Notes: generated by a model from the letters alone, not told the origin. A DNA stretch of 13,028 nucleotides from an archaeon CG07_land_8_20_14_0_80_38_8 (GCA_002779595.1 PEWF01000056.1:1-13028), one strand, 5' to 3'. Numbered from the stretch's first letter, positions 1 through 5,926 are shown. Made by a program: numbers and translations.

Positions 1-70
1 CATACCATTCCAGTGTTTTTTCTTTTTCAGAAACTCTTAAATTATTATTTATTAATAATATTTCTTCCAT
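1..70 (-). CDS. 5' end of an unidentified protein, cut by the window edge
   Basis: Reading the minus strand from an ATG at 70 gives 23 open codons (MEEILLINNNLRVSEKEK...) before the window ends. The main support is a near-perfect archaeal TATA box at 94-102, centred 28 bp upstream, which is the leaderless spacing seen at other genes here. The fragment is too short to assign a family. It follows the DHH operon on the same strand, separated by a T-run terminator and this new promoter, so it is probably a separate transcription unit. It could be a chance reading frame if the TATA box serves something else. Confidence 0.5.
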   Translation of the reverse strand, partial: MEEILLINNNLRVSEKEKTLEWY

Positions 71-93
71 AATAAATGATGTAAAAAAAATGT

Positions 94-102
94 ATTTATA
101 AA
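94..102 (-). promoter_or_regulatory. TATA box for the partial gene starting at 70
   Basis: On the minus strand this reads TTTATAAAT, matching the archaeal TATA consensus. Its centre is 28 bp upstream of the ATG at 70, which predicts a leaderless mRNA. Confidence 0.6.
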
Positions 103-113
103 CTTTTGTTTTT

Positions 114-123
114 AAAAAAAAAA
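114..123 (-). terminator. Poly-T terminator after the DHH phosphoesterase gene
   Basis: Ten consecutive T residues on the minus strand begin four bases after the TGA stop at 128-130. Archaeal RNA polymerase commonly terminates at such U-tracts without needing a hairpin. The next gene's TATA box follows within about 15 bp, which fits this being a transcription-unit boundary. Confidence 0.6.
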
Positions 124-127
124 GGAT

Positions 128-1210
128 TCACTTTTTCATCATTTTCTTAAGTTCATTAATAATCTTTCCCTTCAAAGCATTCAAGTCGCTCGTCTGGATG
201 TGCCCGCCCGCTGCAGGCACGTGCCCTCCTCCGCCAGCATTCTGCAATCCTTCAGTGCTTTTAGCAGCCAATAATCCCATATCATACTTCTTGTCCTGCC
301 TGCGGAAATTAATAGTGGTTGTCTGGGCATTCTTCTTGGAAAATAATACGACAGTCTTGTGGGAGTGTTTGAAGCTTGCAATTGTTGACAACACGCTCCC
401 AACATGGAATTCAGGCTTGAAAACGTAAAAAATCAAATCCAATTCCTTAATTTCCTCCTTCTTCTGTTCAAAATTAAGCAGTTCATTTTCAATATAATCC
501 TCAACCTTATCATACCACTGCCTTAACTGGTACGCTTTTTCATAAAATTCTCTTGGAGTGCCGGATTCCTGCAAAACTTTTAATGAAATATTAGCCCCGT
601 CGCTGCCTTTGACAATTTTGCCGGTGTCAACAATGTTGGACAATCTGCCAAGGAATGAGTCGAAAAAATATTTCTTATCCTTGCCAGTTTCCAAACCATA
701 CTTTTCGAACACTTTTTGGATAAAACTTTTATGCTGCGGCGCACCGGAATCCCCTATTATACCAATTGCTGAAACCCAGTCCAAATCATCAATTTCAACC
801 AATTTTTTCACAGTATCAAAAACTATTTTCGCAGCAGGAATGTACTTTTTAACATTGTTTAATTTTGGGTTAATATACAAAACATTATCTCCTGAGGGGA
901 TATTCTTAACATCATGATGGTCTATGATTAAGAATTTCAAATCCTTATTATTCTTGAACAAGCAGCTGTCAGCACTTAAGTAGCAGTCAAGAATTATGAT
1001 AATGTCAGGCCTGCTTCTGTCAACCCCAATCTGGAAATCCGAACTGTTCAATAATTTGGGTGTTGCAGGGAAGTAATCAACAACTTCGATGCTGAACCTG
1101 TGAAGCGCTTCGCTCATAATTTTCGCGCTGCAAATCCCGTCGCTGTCAATATGATACATGACAACTGCTTTGCTGACATTATCCAATAATTTTGCTAATT
1201 CATTCTTCAT
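128..1210 (-). CDS. DHH/DHHA1 family phosphoesterase (RecJ-like or nanoRNase-like)
   Basis: Predicted cytosolic metal-dependent phosphodiesterase of the DHH superfamily, which includes RecJ nucleases, oligoribonucleases and cyclic-dinucleotide hydrolases. The DHH catalytic motifs are all present: HIDSDG at residues 20-25, Asp75 (ILDCY), the DHH signature at 97-99, and GDSG with Asp154. The C-terminal DHHA1 substrate-binding motif GGGGH is at 326-330, followed by PAAGGH. At 360 residues it is closer to short archaeal RecJ2-type proteins than to long RecJ/GAN, but substrate (DNA, short RNA or a nucleotide) cannot be decided from sequence. It is the last gene of a three-gene minus-strand operon. 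Its ATG overlaps the preceding stop by four bases (ATGA), and an AGGATGA sequence just upstream may act as a weak ribosome binding site. It looks intact and active. Confidence 0.9.
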   Translation of the reverse strand: MKNELAKLLDNVSKAVVMYHIDSDGICSAKIMSEALHRFSIEVVDYFPATPKLLNSSDFQIGVDRSRPDIIIILDCYLSADSCLFKNNKDLKFLIIDHHDVKNIPSGDNVLYINPKLNNVKKYIPAAKIVFDTVKKLVEIDDLDWVSAIGIIGDSGAPQHKSFIQKVFEKYGLETGKDKKYFFDSFLGRLSNIVDTGKIVKGSDGANISLKVLQESGTPREFYEKAYQLRQWYDKVEDYIENELLNFEQKKEEIKELDLIFYVFKPEFHVGSVLSTIASFKHSHKTVVLFSKKNAQTTTINFRRQDKKYDMGLLAAKSTEGLQNAGGGGHVPAAGGHIQTSDLNALKGKIINELKKMMKK

Positions 1211-1437
1211 TTCATCCTAACCGCCAGTGAAACAAGCAATCCCTTAACAGGGCAAATTTTCGCAGCACCAGTTAAGAGCAAAAAAATGCTAAGAATTAAA
1301 ACCCCAAAAACCAGATTTTTTGAATCACTAATAGTCACGTATCCAAGGGTGTGAAGCCAGAATAAGAAGAACAGCATTGCGCCAAAAATAATCCTAACCA
1401 TTGCGTGAGTATCAGAAATAATGAAAGAATTCTTCAC
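1207..1437 (-). CDS. Small membrane protein, DUF2892 (YgaP transmembrane domain)-like
   Basis: This 76-residue protein has two hydrophobic helices at about 14-33 and 42-58. The arrangement VRIIFGAMLF before helix 1 and LLTGAAKICPVKGLL after helix 2 resembles the DUF2892/YgaP transmembrane family, where a basic lead-in, a short loop and a terminal CP motif are typical. The start is GTG at 1437, because this gives the family's usual short N-terminal tail and a GTGA four-base overlap with the preceding gene's stop. A later ATG (residue 13) would remove the lead-in. Its stop overlaps the DHH start by four bases, so the three genes should be translationally coupled. The biochemical role of this family is poorly known. 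Confidence 0.7.
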   Translation of the reverse strand: MKNSFIISDTHAMVRIIFGAMLFFLFWLHTLGYVTISDSKNLVFGVLILSIFLLLTGAAKICPVKGLLVSLAVRMK

Positions 1438-1715
1438 TTCCTGCTGCCTCTTCTCCTCTTCTTTTTAATACGGTTAATGTAAGTGTAATAAATAAGCGTG
1501 AAAAACCCGATAGTTACGAATAATTCAAGCAATTCAGTGAATATAGCCAGTAAAGTATTTAATGCAATATCAGCCAGCAAGTCAATAGTTTTGCCCATTA
1601 AAAGCAGCGAGAACGCGATAATTGCAGGAATTTTCAGCCTCAAATTCTTCAGCTGCATTGAGTAATACAAAGATATTATACAAATTATTTCCGTAATGAA
1701 TGAAATCAGCCACAT
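1434..1715 (-). CDS. Small hydrophobic membrane protein, unknown function
   Basis: Not recognised as a named family. The 93 residues form about three hydrophobic helices (roughly 2-18, 28-50 and 57-82) and end in a very basic tail (RIKKKRRRGSRK) that should lie in the cytoplasm by the positive-inside rule. It is the first gene of the minus-strand operon, starting at an ATG about 28-30 bp below a TATA-like element and overlapping the next gene by four bases. Tight coupling to a second membrane protein and a soluble DHH phosphoesterase suggests shared function, but nothing in the sequence says what that is. The basic tail could contact nucleic acid or acidic lipid. Confidence 0.7.
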   Translation of the reverse strand: MWLISFITEIICIISLYYSMQLKNLRLKIPAIIAFSLLLMGKTIDLLADIALNTLLAIFTELLELFVTIGFFTLIYYTYINRIKKKRRRGSRK

Positions 1716-1740
1716 AATTATTCAATTATAATTAATTAGG

Positions 1741-1750
1741 TTAATTAAAA
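1741..1750 (-). promoter_or_regulatory. TATA-like element for the small membrane protein-DHH operon
   Basis: The minus strand reads TTTTAATTAA, centred about 30 bp upstream of the ATG at 1715. It is slightly further from the start than other TATA boxes here, so it is a weaker call. Confidence 0.4.
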
Positions 1751-1751
1751 G

Positions 1752-1763
1752 TTTTTTAAATTA
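1752..1763 (+). promoter_or_regulatory. TATA box for the PepSY-like membrane protein
   Basis: TTTTTTAAATTA is centred 28 bp upstream of the ATG at 1786. The divergent gene at 1715 has its own separate element, so this 70-bp divergent region holds two promoters rather than one shared one. Confidence 0.5.
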
Positions 1764-1785
1764 TTGCATACTACAAATTGTAACA

Positions 1786-2949
1786 ATGGCATTATCAGAC
1801 ATTATGGGGATAATAAGTATAATCATTATGCTGTTGGATAAATTAACATTCATATTCTTGTCATTTTTCTTCGGAAACATGGCATTCAAAGGCTGGACAG
1901 GCAGGAAAAATATTATATTCACATTGGCAAGCACCATAATACTGGGATTCCTATGCTTCTTCGGCGGATTAATAATAAAGGATTACTTAAAATGGGATTT
2001 CTTCGCAAGCGATTACATTTGCTCAATAATTGTGGCGGGAATATTTTACTTATTATTAAAATTAATATCCACAGGCTTCAGGCAGGTAAGCAATTACGTG
2101 ACAAAAAAAGACATAAATTCATTAACTGAGGATGTTAAAAACCTGAAAATACAAGTCGCAAAAATAAGCAAAGCATTAGGCGACAAGAACATACAAGCCG
2201 AAGCCTTAAGCGAGGAGGAAATAACAAATAAAGTGCTGAAACAATTGGGCGGAAAAATAAACAATATTTCAAGGCACGAAGACATGTGGATTCTGACAAT
2301 GAGCACTGGTAAAGGCTTGAAAACCGTGACAGTTGACGCTTACACTGGAAGCATTGCAAAACAGGAAAATGTTCAGAACCCTTTACAATTCTTATCCAAA
2401 AACCCTTTGTCAACTATTGGAATAATCTTATTCCTTGCACTAATCTCACTGCTTGCAGTTAACGTAACCCCAACAACTGTTGCTGCTTTCAGCAACGCTT
2501 TTGATTTCAGCTTCTTATTCGAAGAACCATTGCCCGAAGGATGCTACACAGCATCGTCAGTGCTTGAAAATTTTGAAGAAGGGCAGGGAGCAGTAATGCA
2601 GATAAACACTACAAGAATAACAAACGCTCTGAAAACTGAAATACCAAATTATTATTTAATCAGCAGCATGACGCAGACAAGTGATTACGCGAATGAAACA
2701 TTCATAATAACCACTAGTTACTCATCGCAAGTATCATCATTAGCTGATGAGATAACAGTAAGCGACTGGCAGAACATTTACAATTTAAGGATATGCGTTT
2801 TCAAGCAGGACTACACATTATGCGAATGCATAGGAGGAGAGCACGCAGACCCGTTATTCACAGCGCCCTACTTAATAAAATTAGGATTCCTGGAGCAGGC
2901 ACTGCAGAACATTATTATTGACAGCATAAGCAGCGCCATTGGAATATAA
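1786..2949 (+). CDS. Multidomain membrane protein with a PepSY-like segment, unknown function
   Basis: Unrecognised architecture in 387 residues. Hydrophobic stretches at about 8-30, 43-65 and 77-95 make an N-terminal membrane domain. A polar, probably coiled-coil segment follows at about 106-130. Residues about 145-193 (a short helix, then strands ending in VTVDAYTGSI) resemble a PepSY-type fold, whose hallmark is a closing D-x-x-T-G turn. A fourth membrane helix lies at 209-228. The last 160 residues are polar, with Cys253, Cys337, Cys345 and Cys347 and two N-glycosylation sequons (NTT, NET), suggesting an exposed, possibly disulfide-stabilised domain. With four helices and a cytoplasmic N terminus, the PepSY-like part would lie on the opposite face from the N-terminal tail or re-enter; topology is uncertain. 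It has its own promoter and converges on the next gene with a 5-bp gap. Confidence 0.75.
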   Translation: MALSDIMGIISIIIMLLDKLTFIFLSFFFGNMAFKGWTGRKNIIFTLASTIILGFLCFFGGLIIKDYLKWDFFASDYICSIIVAGIFYLLLKLISTGFRQVSNYVTKKDINSLTEDVKNLKIQVAKISKALGDKNIQAEALSEEEITNKVLKQLGGKINNISRHEDMWILTMSTGKGLKTVTVDAYTGSIAKQENVQNPLQFLSKNPLSTIGIILFLALISLLAVNVTPTTVAAFSNAFDFSFLFEEPLPEGCYTASSVLENFEEGQGAVMQINTTRITNALKTEIPNYYLISSMTQTSDYANETFIITTSYSSQVSSLADEITVSDWQNIYNLRICVFKQDYTLCECIGGEHADPLFTAPYLIKLGFLEQALQNIIIDSISSAIGI

Positions 2950-2954
2950 AAAAT

Positions 2955-3503
2955 TTAAATCTTCAGCAGTCCTAACCTGTACCACTTATAGGTTAACAAT
3001 TTCCAGTCCTTTTCCAGCCTTTCATAAGATTTCAAATCCTCAGCCTTGAAACCATTATTTGCAAGCAATGACTTAATCTTTTCATCGCTTAATCCATCTT
3101 CCTTGCTGTTCTTAATAATAGAATATTTTATTAAGGATTTTGACAAGCGGTTCAGGTCAGAGGCAACGTTCAGCCCGAAACCTAATCCATCAAAAGTCAA
3201 TAATTGGTTCTCCTCGCCTGATTCAATCATGCTCATAAGTTCATCAGAACCCACAGGGGACTTATTGCCTTTGCATAATTTCTCCATTGAATAAATACTG
3301 TTCTTATAATGCAACGGAATTAAAACTTTCCCGTCAAGAACAGGCACCAAGTAATTATTCAACTCCTTAATGCGGATTTCAACATTCTTCATGCACACTT
3401 TATTGCTGGAAAAGAAGTATTTGCCGTTGCTGAATATTTCTGCAATTCCCTTAATAACCAAATTCTCTTTTTTTTCAAGTTTAATTGTTCCAACCAAACT
3501 CAT
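2955..3503 (-). CDS. Hypothetical protein, 182 residues, unknown function
   Basis: Not recognised. A soluble, mixed alpha/beta protein: the first half is strand-rich (SLVGTIKLEKK, VEIRIKELNN, VLIPLHY) and the second half is helical, ending in a basic, aromatic stretch (KDWKLLTYKWYRLG). Residues near 135-155 (LSDEKIKSLLANNGFKAEDL) could be a small helical nucleic-acid-binding or UBA-like unit, but this is weak. The ATG at 3503 is preferred over an in-frame TTG six bases upstream because a GAGGTGG Shine-Dalgarno site lies seven bases before it. It is unusual here in having a leader with a strong ribosome binding site. An inverted repeat lies further upstream. Confidence 0.7.
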   Translation of the reverse strand: MSLVGTIKLEKKENLVIKGIAEIFSNGKYFFSSNKVCMKNVEIRIKELNNYLVPVLDGKVLIPLHYKNSIYSMEKLCKGNKSPVGSDELMSMIESGEENQLLTFDGLGFGLNVASDLNRLSKSLIKYSIIKNSKEDGLSDEKIKSLLANNGFKAEDLKSYERLEKDWKLLTYKWYRLGLLKI

Positions 3504-3510
3504 AATCAAA

Positions 3511-3517
3511 CCACCTC
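3511..3517 (-). promoter_or_regulatory. Shine-Dalgarno site deciding the start at 3503
   Basis: The minus strand reads GAGGTGG, seven bases before the ATG. It complements the archaeal 16S 3' end better than anything upstream of other first genes here, and it would be misplaced for the upstream TTG codon. Confidence 0.6.
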
Positions 3518-3545
3518 TTTTTTTTTGAATGATTAATTGGATTAT

Positions 3546-3582
3546 TTACGGAAAAATTCCTCATTTTTAACCTTTTCCGTTA
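3546..3582. repeat. Inverted repeat, possible operator
   Basis: ACGGAAAA at 3548-3555 is matched by its exact complement TTTTCCGT at 3573-3580, with a 17-base spacer; outer bases extend the match to 9 of 10. The left arm abuts a TATA-like stretch (3539-3548) that could serve the minus-strand gene at 3503, and the right arm lies just upstream of the tRNA promoter. It could be an operator for a dimeric regulator, an RNA hairpin, or chance in AT-rich DNA. Confidence 0.35.
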
Positions 3583-3583
3583 A

Positions 3584-3594
3584 TTTTTTAATAT
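3584..3594 (+). promoter_or_regulatory. TATA box for the tRNA-Tyr transcription unit
   Basis: TTTTTTAATAT is centred at about 3589, predicting initiation near 3615, a few bases before the mature tRNA 5' end at 3622. It is the only plausible promoter for the mini Ncs6/TtuA gene as well, because the tRNA body occupies the place where that gene's TATA box would be. Confidence 0.5.
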
Positions 3595-3621
3595 CATCCC
3601 TGTCTTTTATTATTTAATTCC

Positions 3622-3693
3622 CCCGCGGTAGCACAACGGTGGTGCGTCCGGCTGTAGACCGGAAGGCTGGTGGTTCGAGTCCGCCCCGCGGGA
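3622..3693 (+). tRNA. tRNA-Tyr (anticodon GUA), no intron
   Basis: The full cloverleaf folds by eye over 72 bases. The acceptor stem CCCGCGG/CCGCGGG (3622-3628 with 3686-3692) is seven pairs with discriminator A73. The D stem is GCAC/GTGC, the anticodon stem TCCGG/CCGGA (3647-3651 with 3659-3663), the loop CTGTAGA with anticodon GTA at 3654-3656, the variable loop is five bases, and the T stem GGTGG/CCGCC encloses TTCGAGT. C1-G72 with A73 is the known identity set for archaeal TyrRS. CCA is not encoded. Many archaeal tRNA-Tyr genes carry an intron; this one does not. It sits upstream of its own synthetase gene. Confidence 0.97.
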
Positions 3694-3702
3694 CTTAAAA
3701 TT

Positions 3703-4203
3703 ATGCCCTGCCTGAAATGCGCAAAAAAAGAGTATTTTTCAAAATTGTGCAGGGAGCATTTCAATTTCTACTTTGAAAGAAAATTTATGAAGCACTTAAG
3801 CGCCAACAAATTATTAAAAAAGGATGAATCATTGAACGTGCTCGGCGCTAATAAGGAAGTCCTGAAATACTTATTAAGAAGTCTGGGCAGGAAAACGAAC
3901 ACCAAATTCTCAGCCAAAGCAAGGAATGTTGAAACTTTCACGCTCACTGAGTACAGCGTGAAGCAGTTACACAATTTAATGACTAAAGGAATAAAAAAAA
4001 TTCCGTCAAGTTTCCTTGAATGCTTCACTCAGGAAGAAACTGAACACTTTGCAAAAATGCACAAACTAAAAATTAGCAAACCAGTATATTCTAAGCAGGA
4101 GGATTTGCTGAAAAAATTAATGGACAAAGTGAGGAATCAGCGGCCGAACATTTACTACTGCAATTATAACATGCTCAAAAACTTTCAGAAAGTATTAAAA
4201 TAA
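3703..4203 (+). CDS. Degenerate mini Ncs6/TtuA-like PP-loop protein, probable pseudoenzyme
   Basis: Active Ncs6/TtuA/CTU1 proteins are about 300-residue ATP pyrophosphatases that 2-thiolate tRNA uridines. This 166-residue protein keeps their N-terminal zinc finger (Cys3, Cys6, Cys16, His19 in CLKC...LCREHF) and a C-terminal pattern matching the family's end (EETEHFAKMHKL at about 111-122, then RPNIYYCNYNMLKNF for the usual E-x-x-x-PG-i-k-y...-sf). The ATP-binding SGGKDS loop appears as GANKEV at 48-53, and the middle of the catalytic domain with the Fe-S cysteines is missing. It may be a tRNA-binding adaptor or regulator rather than an enzyme. The ATG at 3703 is chosen because an upstream in-frame GTG lies inside the tRNA. 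It lies 9 bases past tRNA-Tyr and 13 before tyrS. The family link rests on motif reading by eye. Confidence 0.65.
   Translation: MPCLKCAKKEYFSKLCREHFNFYFERKFMKHLSANKLLKKDESLNVLGANKEVLKYLLRSLGRKTNTKFSAKARNVETFTLTEYSVKQLHNLMTKGIKKIPSSFLECFTQEETEHFAKMHKLKISKPVYSKQEDLLKKLMDKVRNQRPNIYYCNYNMLKNFQKVLK
4193..4203 (+). promoter_or_regulatory. Possible internal TATA box for tyrS
   Basis: TATTAAAATAA overlaps the stop codon of the upstream gene and is centred 28 bp before an in-frame ATG at 4226. If used, tyrS would have its own leaderless transcript beginning at the fourth codon of the longer reading frame. Confidence 0.35.
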
Positions 4204-4216
4204 ACCGAAGAATAAA

Positions 4217-5341
4217 ATGTTTAGTATGAAGGTTCAGGAAAGACTTGAATTGTTTAAAAAGTGGCCGACTGAAGAAATCCTTACTGAAGAGGATTTGAAG
4301 AAATTATTAGAAAACGGCGAGAAACTGAAACATTATATTGGTTTTGAAATAAGTGGCAGAATACATCTAGGAACAGGAATAGGATGCATGCAGAAATTAG
4401 TAGATTTGCAAAAAGCAGATGTTGAATGCTCTGTTTTCTTAGCAGACTATCATGCATGGATAAATAATAAATTAGGAGGAAATTGGGAAAATATTCAAAA
4501 AGCAGTTGAATATTACAAAGAAAGTTTTAAAGCATGCATAAAAGCATTAGGAGGAAATCCTGACAAAGTAAATTATATTGTTGGTTCTGAATTATATCAT
4601 AATAATGATGAATATTGGAAAACAGTTATTGACGTAAGTAAAAATATTAGCATAGGCAGGATAATGAGGAGTATTACAATCATAGGGAGGCAAGAGAAAG
4701 ACTTAACCAGTTTTGCACAACTACTATACCCCCCAATGCAAGTCTCAGACATATTCATACAGGGGATTAACATAACCCATGCTGGTTTAGACCAGAGGAA
4801 AGCCCACGTAGTTGCTAGGGAAGTTGCGCCAAAATTAGTAATTAAACCCTTAAAGAATCATATGAAACCAGTTGCTGTTCATCATCATTTATGGTTAGGG
4901 TTGCAGAAACCGCCAATCTGGCCAATACCGAAAAATGAGGATAAGCAGGAATTATGGACAAGTATGAAGATGAGCAAGAGCAAGCCCAAGACTGCAATAT
5001 TTTTAAACGATTCCCCTGAAGAGATTAAGGATAAAATTAAGGGGGCTTTCTGCCCAGAAAAAGAAGTGGAATTCAATCCAATAATGGACTGGGCAAGAAA
5101 TATAATTTTTTACAATAATAAACCTTTAAAGATTAAAAGAACGCCAAAATTTGGTGGTGATTTAACAGTCAAGAATTACGCTGAACTCGAAAAAATATAC
5201 AAATTAGGAAAACTTCACCCCATGGATTTGAAGAATGCAATGGCAGAATTTCTGATTGAATTTTTAAAACCTGTCCGCGAACATTTCAAAGACAAACAGC
5301 ACTTAATAAAAATGATGAAGAGTTTTCAGACAACAAGATAA
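4217..5341 (+). CDS. tyrS: Tyrosyl-tRNA synthetase, archaeal type
   Basis: Class I synthetase that activates tyrosine with ATP and charges tRNA-Tyr in the cytosol. The tyrosine pocket motif YIGFEISG begins at Tyr40, and the HIGH-like signature is HLGT at 50-53. YPPMQVSD (Tyr171, Gln175, Asp178) matches the substrate-binding helix of the Methanocaldococcus enzyme. DQRKAH follows at 192-197, and KMSKS is at 251-255. The end (NPIMDWAR...FGGDLTV...LHPMDLKNA) matches archaeal TyrRS closely and lacks the bacterial S4 domain. At 374 residues it is longer than the about 306-residue Methanocaldococcus form, mainly through an insertion before KMSKS and the N terminus. An ATG at 4226 is an alternative start supported by a TATA-like element. 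Its cognate tRNA gene lies 523 bp upstream. The stop is one base from the convergent pth2 stop. Confidence 0.95.
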   Translation: MFSMKVQERLELFKKWPTEEILTEEDLKKLLENGEKLKHYIGFEISGRIHLGTGIGCMQKLVDLQKADVECSVFLADYHAWINNKLGGNWENIQKAVEYYKESFKACIKALGGNPDKVNYIVGSELYHNNDEYWKTVIDVSKNISIGRIMRSITIIGRQEKDLTSFAQLLYPPMQVSDIFIQGINITHAGLDQRKAHVVAREVAPKLVIKPLKNHMKPVAVHHHLWLGLQKPPIWPIPKNEDKQELWTSMKMSKSKPKTAIFLNDSPEEIKDKIKGAFCPEKEVEFNPIMDWARNIIFYNNKPLKIKRTPKFGGDLTVKNYAELEKIYKLGKLHPMDLKNAMAEFLIEFLKPVREHFKDKQHLIKMMKSFQTTR

Positions 5342-5342
5342 T

Positions 5343-5696
5343 TTATAATAATTTCAGATTCTTCACAATTTTGTCAATTTTCTCTTCATTGTCAGGCCCT
5401 ATGCCGAGAGCAGTTATAGTATTTGGGGGAATCTGCGTCCTCCCGGCATCGCGTATCACGTCAAAAATTAAATTATTCTTGCCTGCCTCATTTGCAAATT
5501 TTAAGATGTCCTTTTCACTATTAACTTTCAGCACAATTTTGGGCATGCCCTCATTCTTCCACTCGTTGAACAATTCAGCATTCTTCTTCCAACTCTTGTA
5601 AGCAGTGCTCACGCTTGCATGGCTCGCCTGGCTTGCAATCTTTCCCCTGCCCATTTTCAAATCAGCCCTTACAATAATTGCCTGCTTTAAAGCCAT
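5343..5696 (-). CDS. pth2: Peptidyl-tRNA hydrolase, Pth2 family
   Basis: Cleaves the ester bond of peptidyl-tRNAs released during stalled translation, recycling tRNA in the cytosol. The 117-residue length is typical of archaeal Pth2. The N-terminal motif KMGRGKIASQASHA (residues 14-27, including His26) and the C-terminal DAGRTQIPPNT...GIGP (about 83-101) are family signatures carrying the catalytic and tRNA-binding residues. The ATG at 5696 lies 28 bp from the centre of an AT element (5720-5728) that is equally placed for the divergent zinc-ribbon gene, so the two probably share a TATA box. It converges tail to tail with tyrS with one base between stops. No unusual substitutions were seen. 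Confidence 0.95.
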   Translation of the reverse strand: MALKQAIIVRADLKMGRGKIASQASHASVSTAYKSWKKNAELFNEWKNEGMPKIVLKVNSEKDILKFANEAGKNNLIFDVIRDAGRTQIPPNTITALGIGPDNEEKIDKIVKNLKLL

Positions 5697-5719
5697 AAAA
5701 TAATAATAAGACAGTAATC

Positions 5720-5728
5720 TTTAAAAAA
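5720..5728. promoter_or_regulatory. TATA element shared by divergent pth2 and the zinc-ribbon gene
   Basis: TTTAAAAAA, centred at 5724, is 28 bp from the pth2 ATG (5696) and 29 bp from the zinc-ribbon ATG (5753). No other TATA-like element sits at the right distance for either gene. Confidence 0.45.
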
Positions 5729-5752
5729 GGTTTAGTGTTATCTTATTATTCA

Positions 5753-5923
5753 ATGACTACGAAAAAGATATGTATTTCATGCATGGATGACATAGCATCA
5801 ACTAATCACAGCGTGGAATTCAGATGCCCAAACTGCGAAAAAGAGCAGATTATCAGGTGCGGGAAGTGCAGGAAATTAATGATTGTGTGGAAATGCCCTA
5901 ATTGCGGGTTCGAGGGGCCTTAA
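5753..5923 (+). CDS. Small zinc-ribbon protein (HVO_2753/COG2888-like), aEF1-beta partner
   Basis: A 56-residue protein made almost entirely of zinc knuckles. Four CxxC pairs occur at Cys7/Cys10, Cys25/Cys28, Cys36/Cys39 and Cys48/Cys51, enough for two zinc sites. This matches the archaeal COG2888 family, annotated as putative RNA-binding zinc ribbons and represented by haloarchaeal HVO_2753. The gene order zinc ribbon then aEF1-beta is common in archaea, which supports the assignment and a translation-linked role, though the exact function is unknown. The ATG at 5753 is preferred over an upstream GTG at 5735 because it lies 29 bp from the shared TATA element and gives the usual short N terminus. 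The aEF1-beta ATG follows three bases after its stop. Confidence 0.85.
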   Translation: MTTKKICISCMDDIASTNHSVEFRCPNCEKEQIIRCGKCRKLMIVWKCPNCGFEGP

Positions 5924-5926
5924 AAA

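Noticed and set aside
558..917. Long open frame on the plus strand inside the DHH phosphoesterase gene
   Set aside because: It is the antisense shadow of a clearly conserved enzyme and has no family resemblance or promoter of its own.
3516..3526. T-run on the plus strand as a terminator
   Set aside because: No plus-strand gene ends upstream of it; on the minus strand it is simply an A-rich leader before the Shine-Dalgarno site.
3670..3702. In-frame upstream extension (GTG at 3670) of the mini Ncs6/TtuA gene
   Set aside because: It lies within the T arm of tRNA-Tyr and adds basic residues before the zinc finger that family members do not have; the ATG at 3703 begins with the expected MPCLKC.
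5735..5752. GTG start six codons upstream for the zinc-ribbon protein
   Set aside because: It would lie only 11 bp from the centre of the TATA element, upstream of the expected transcription start.
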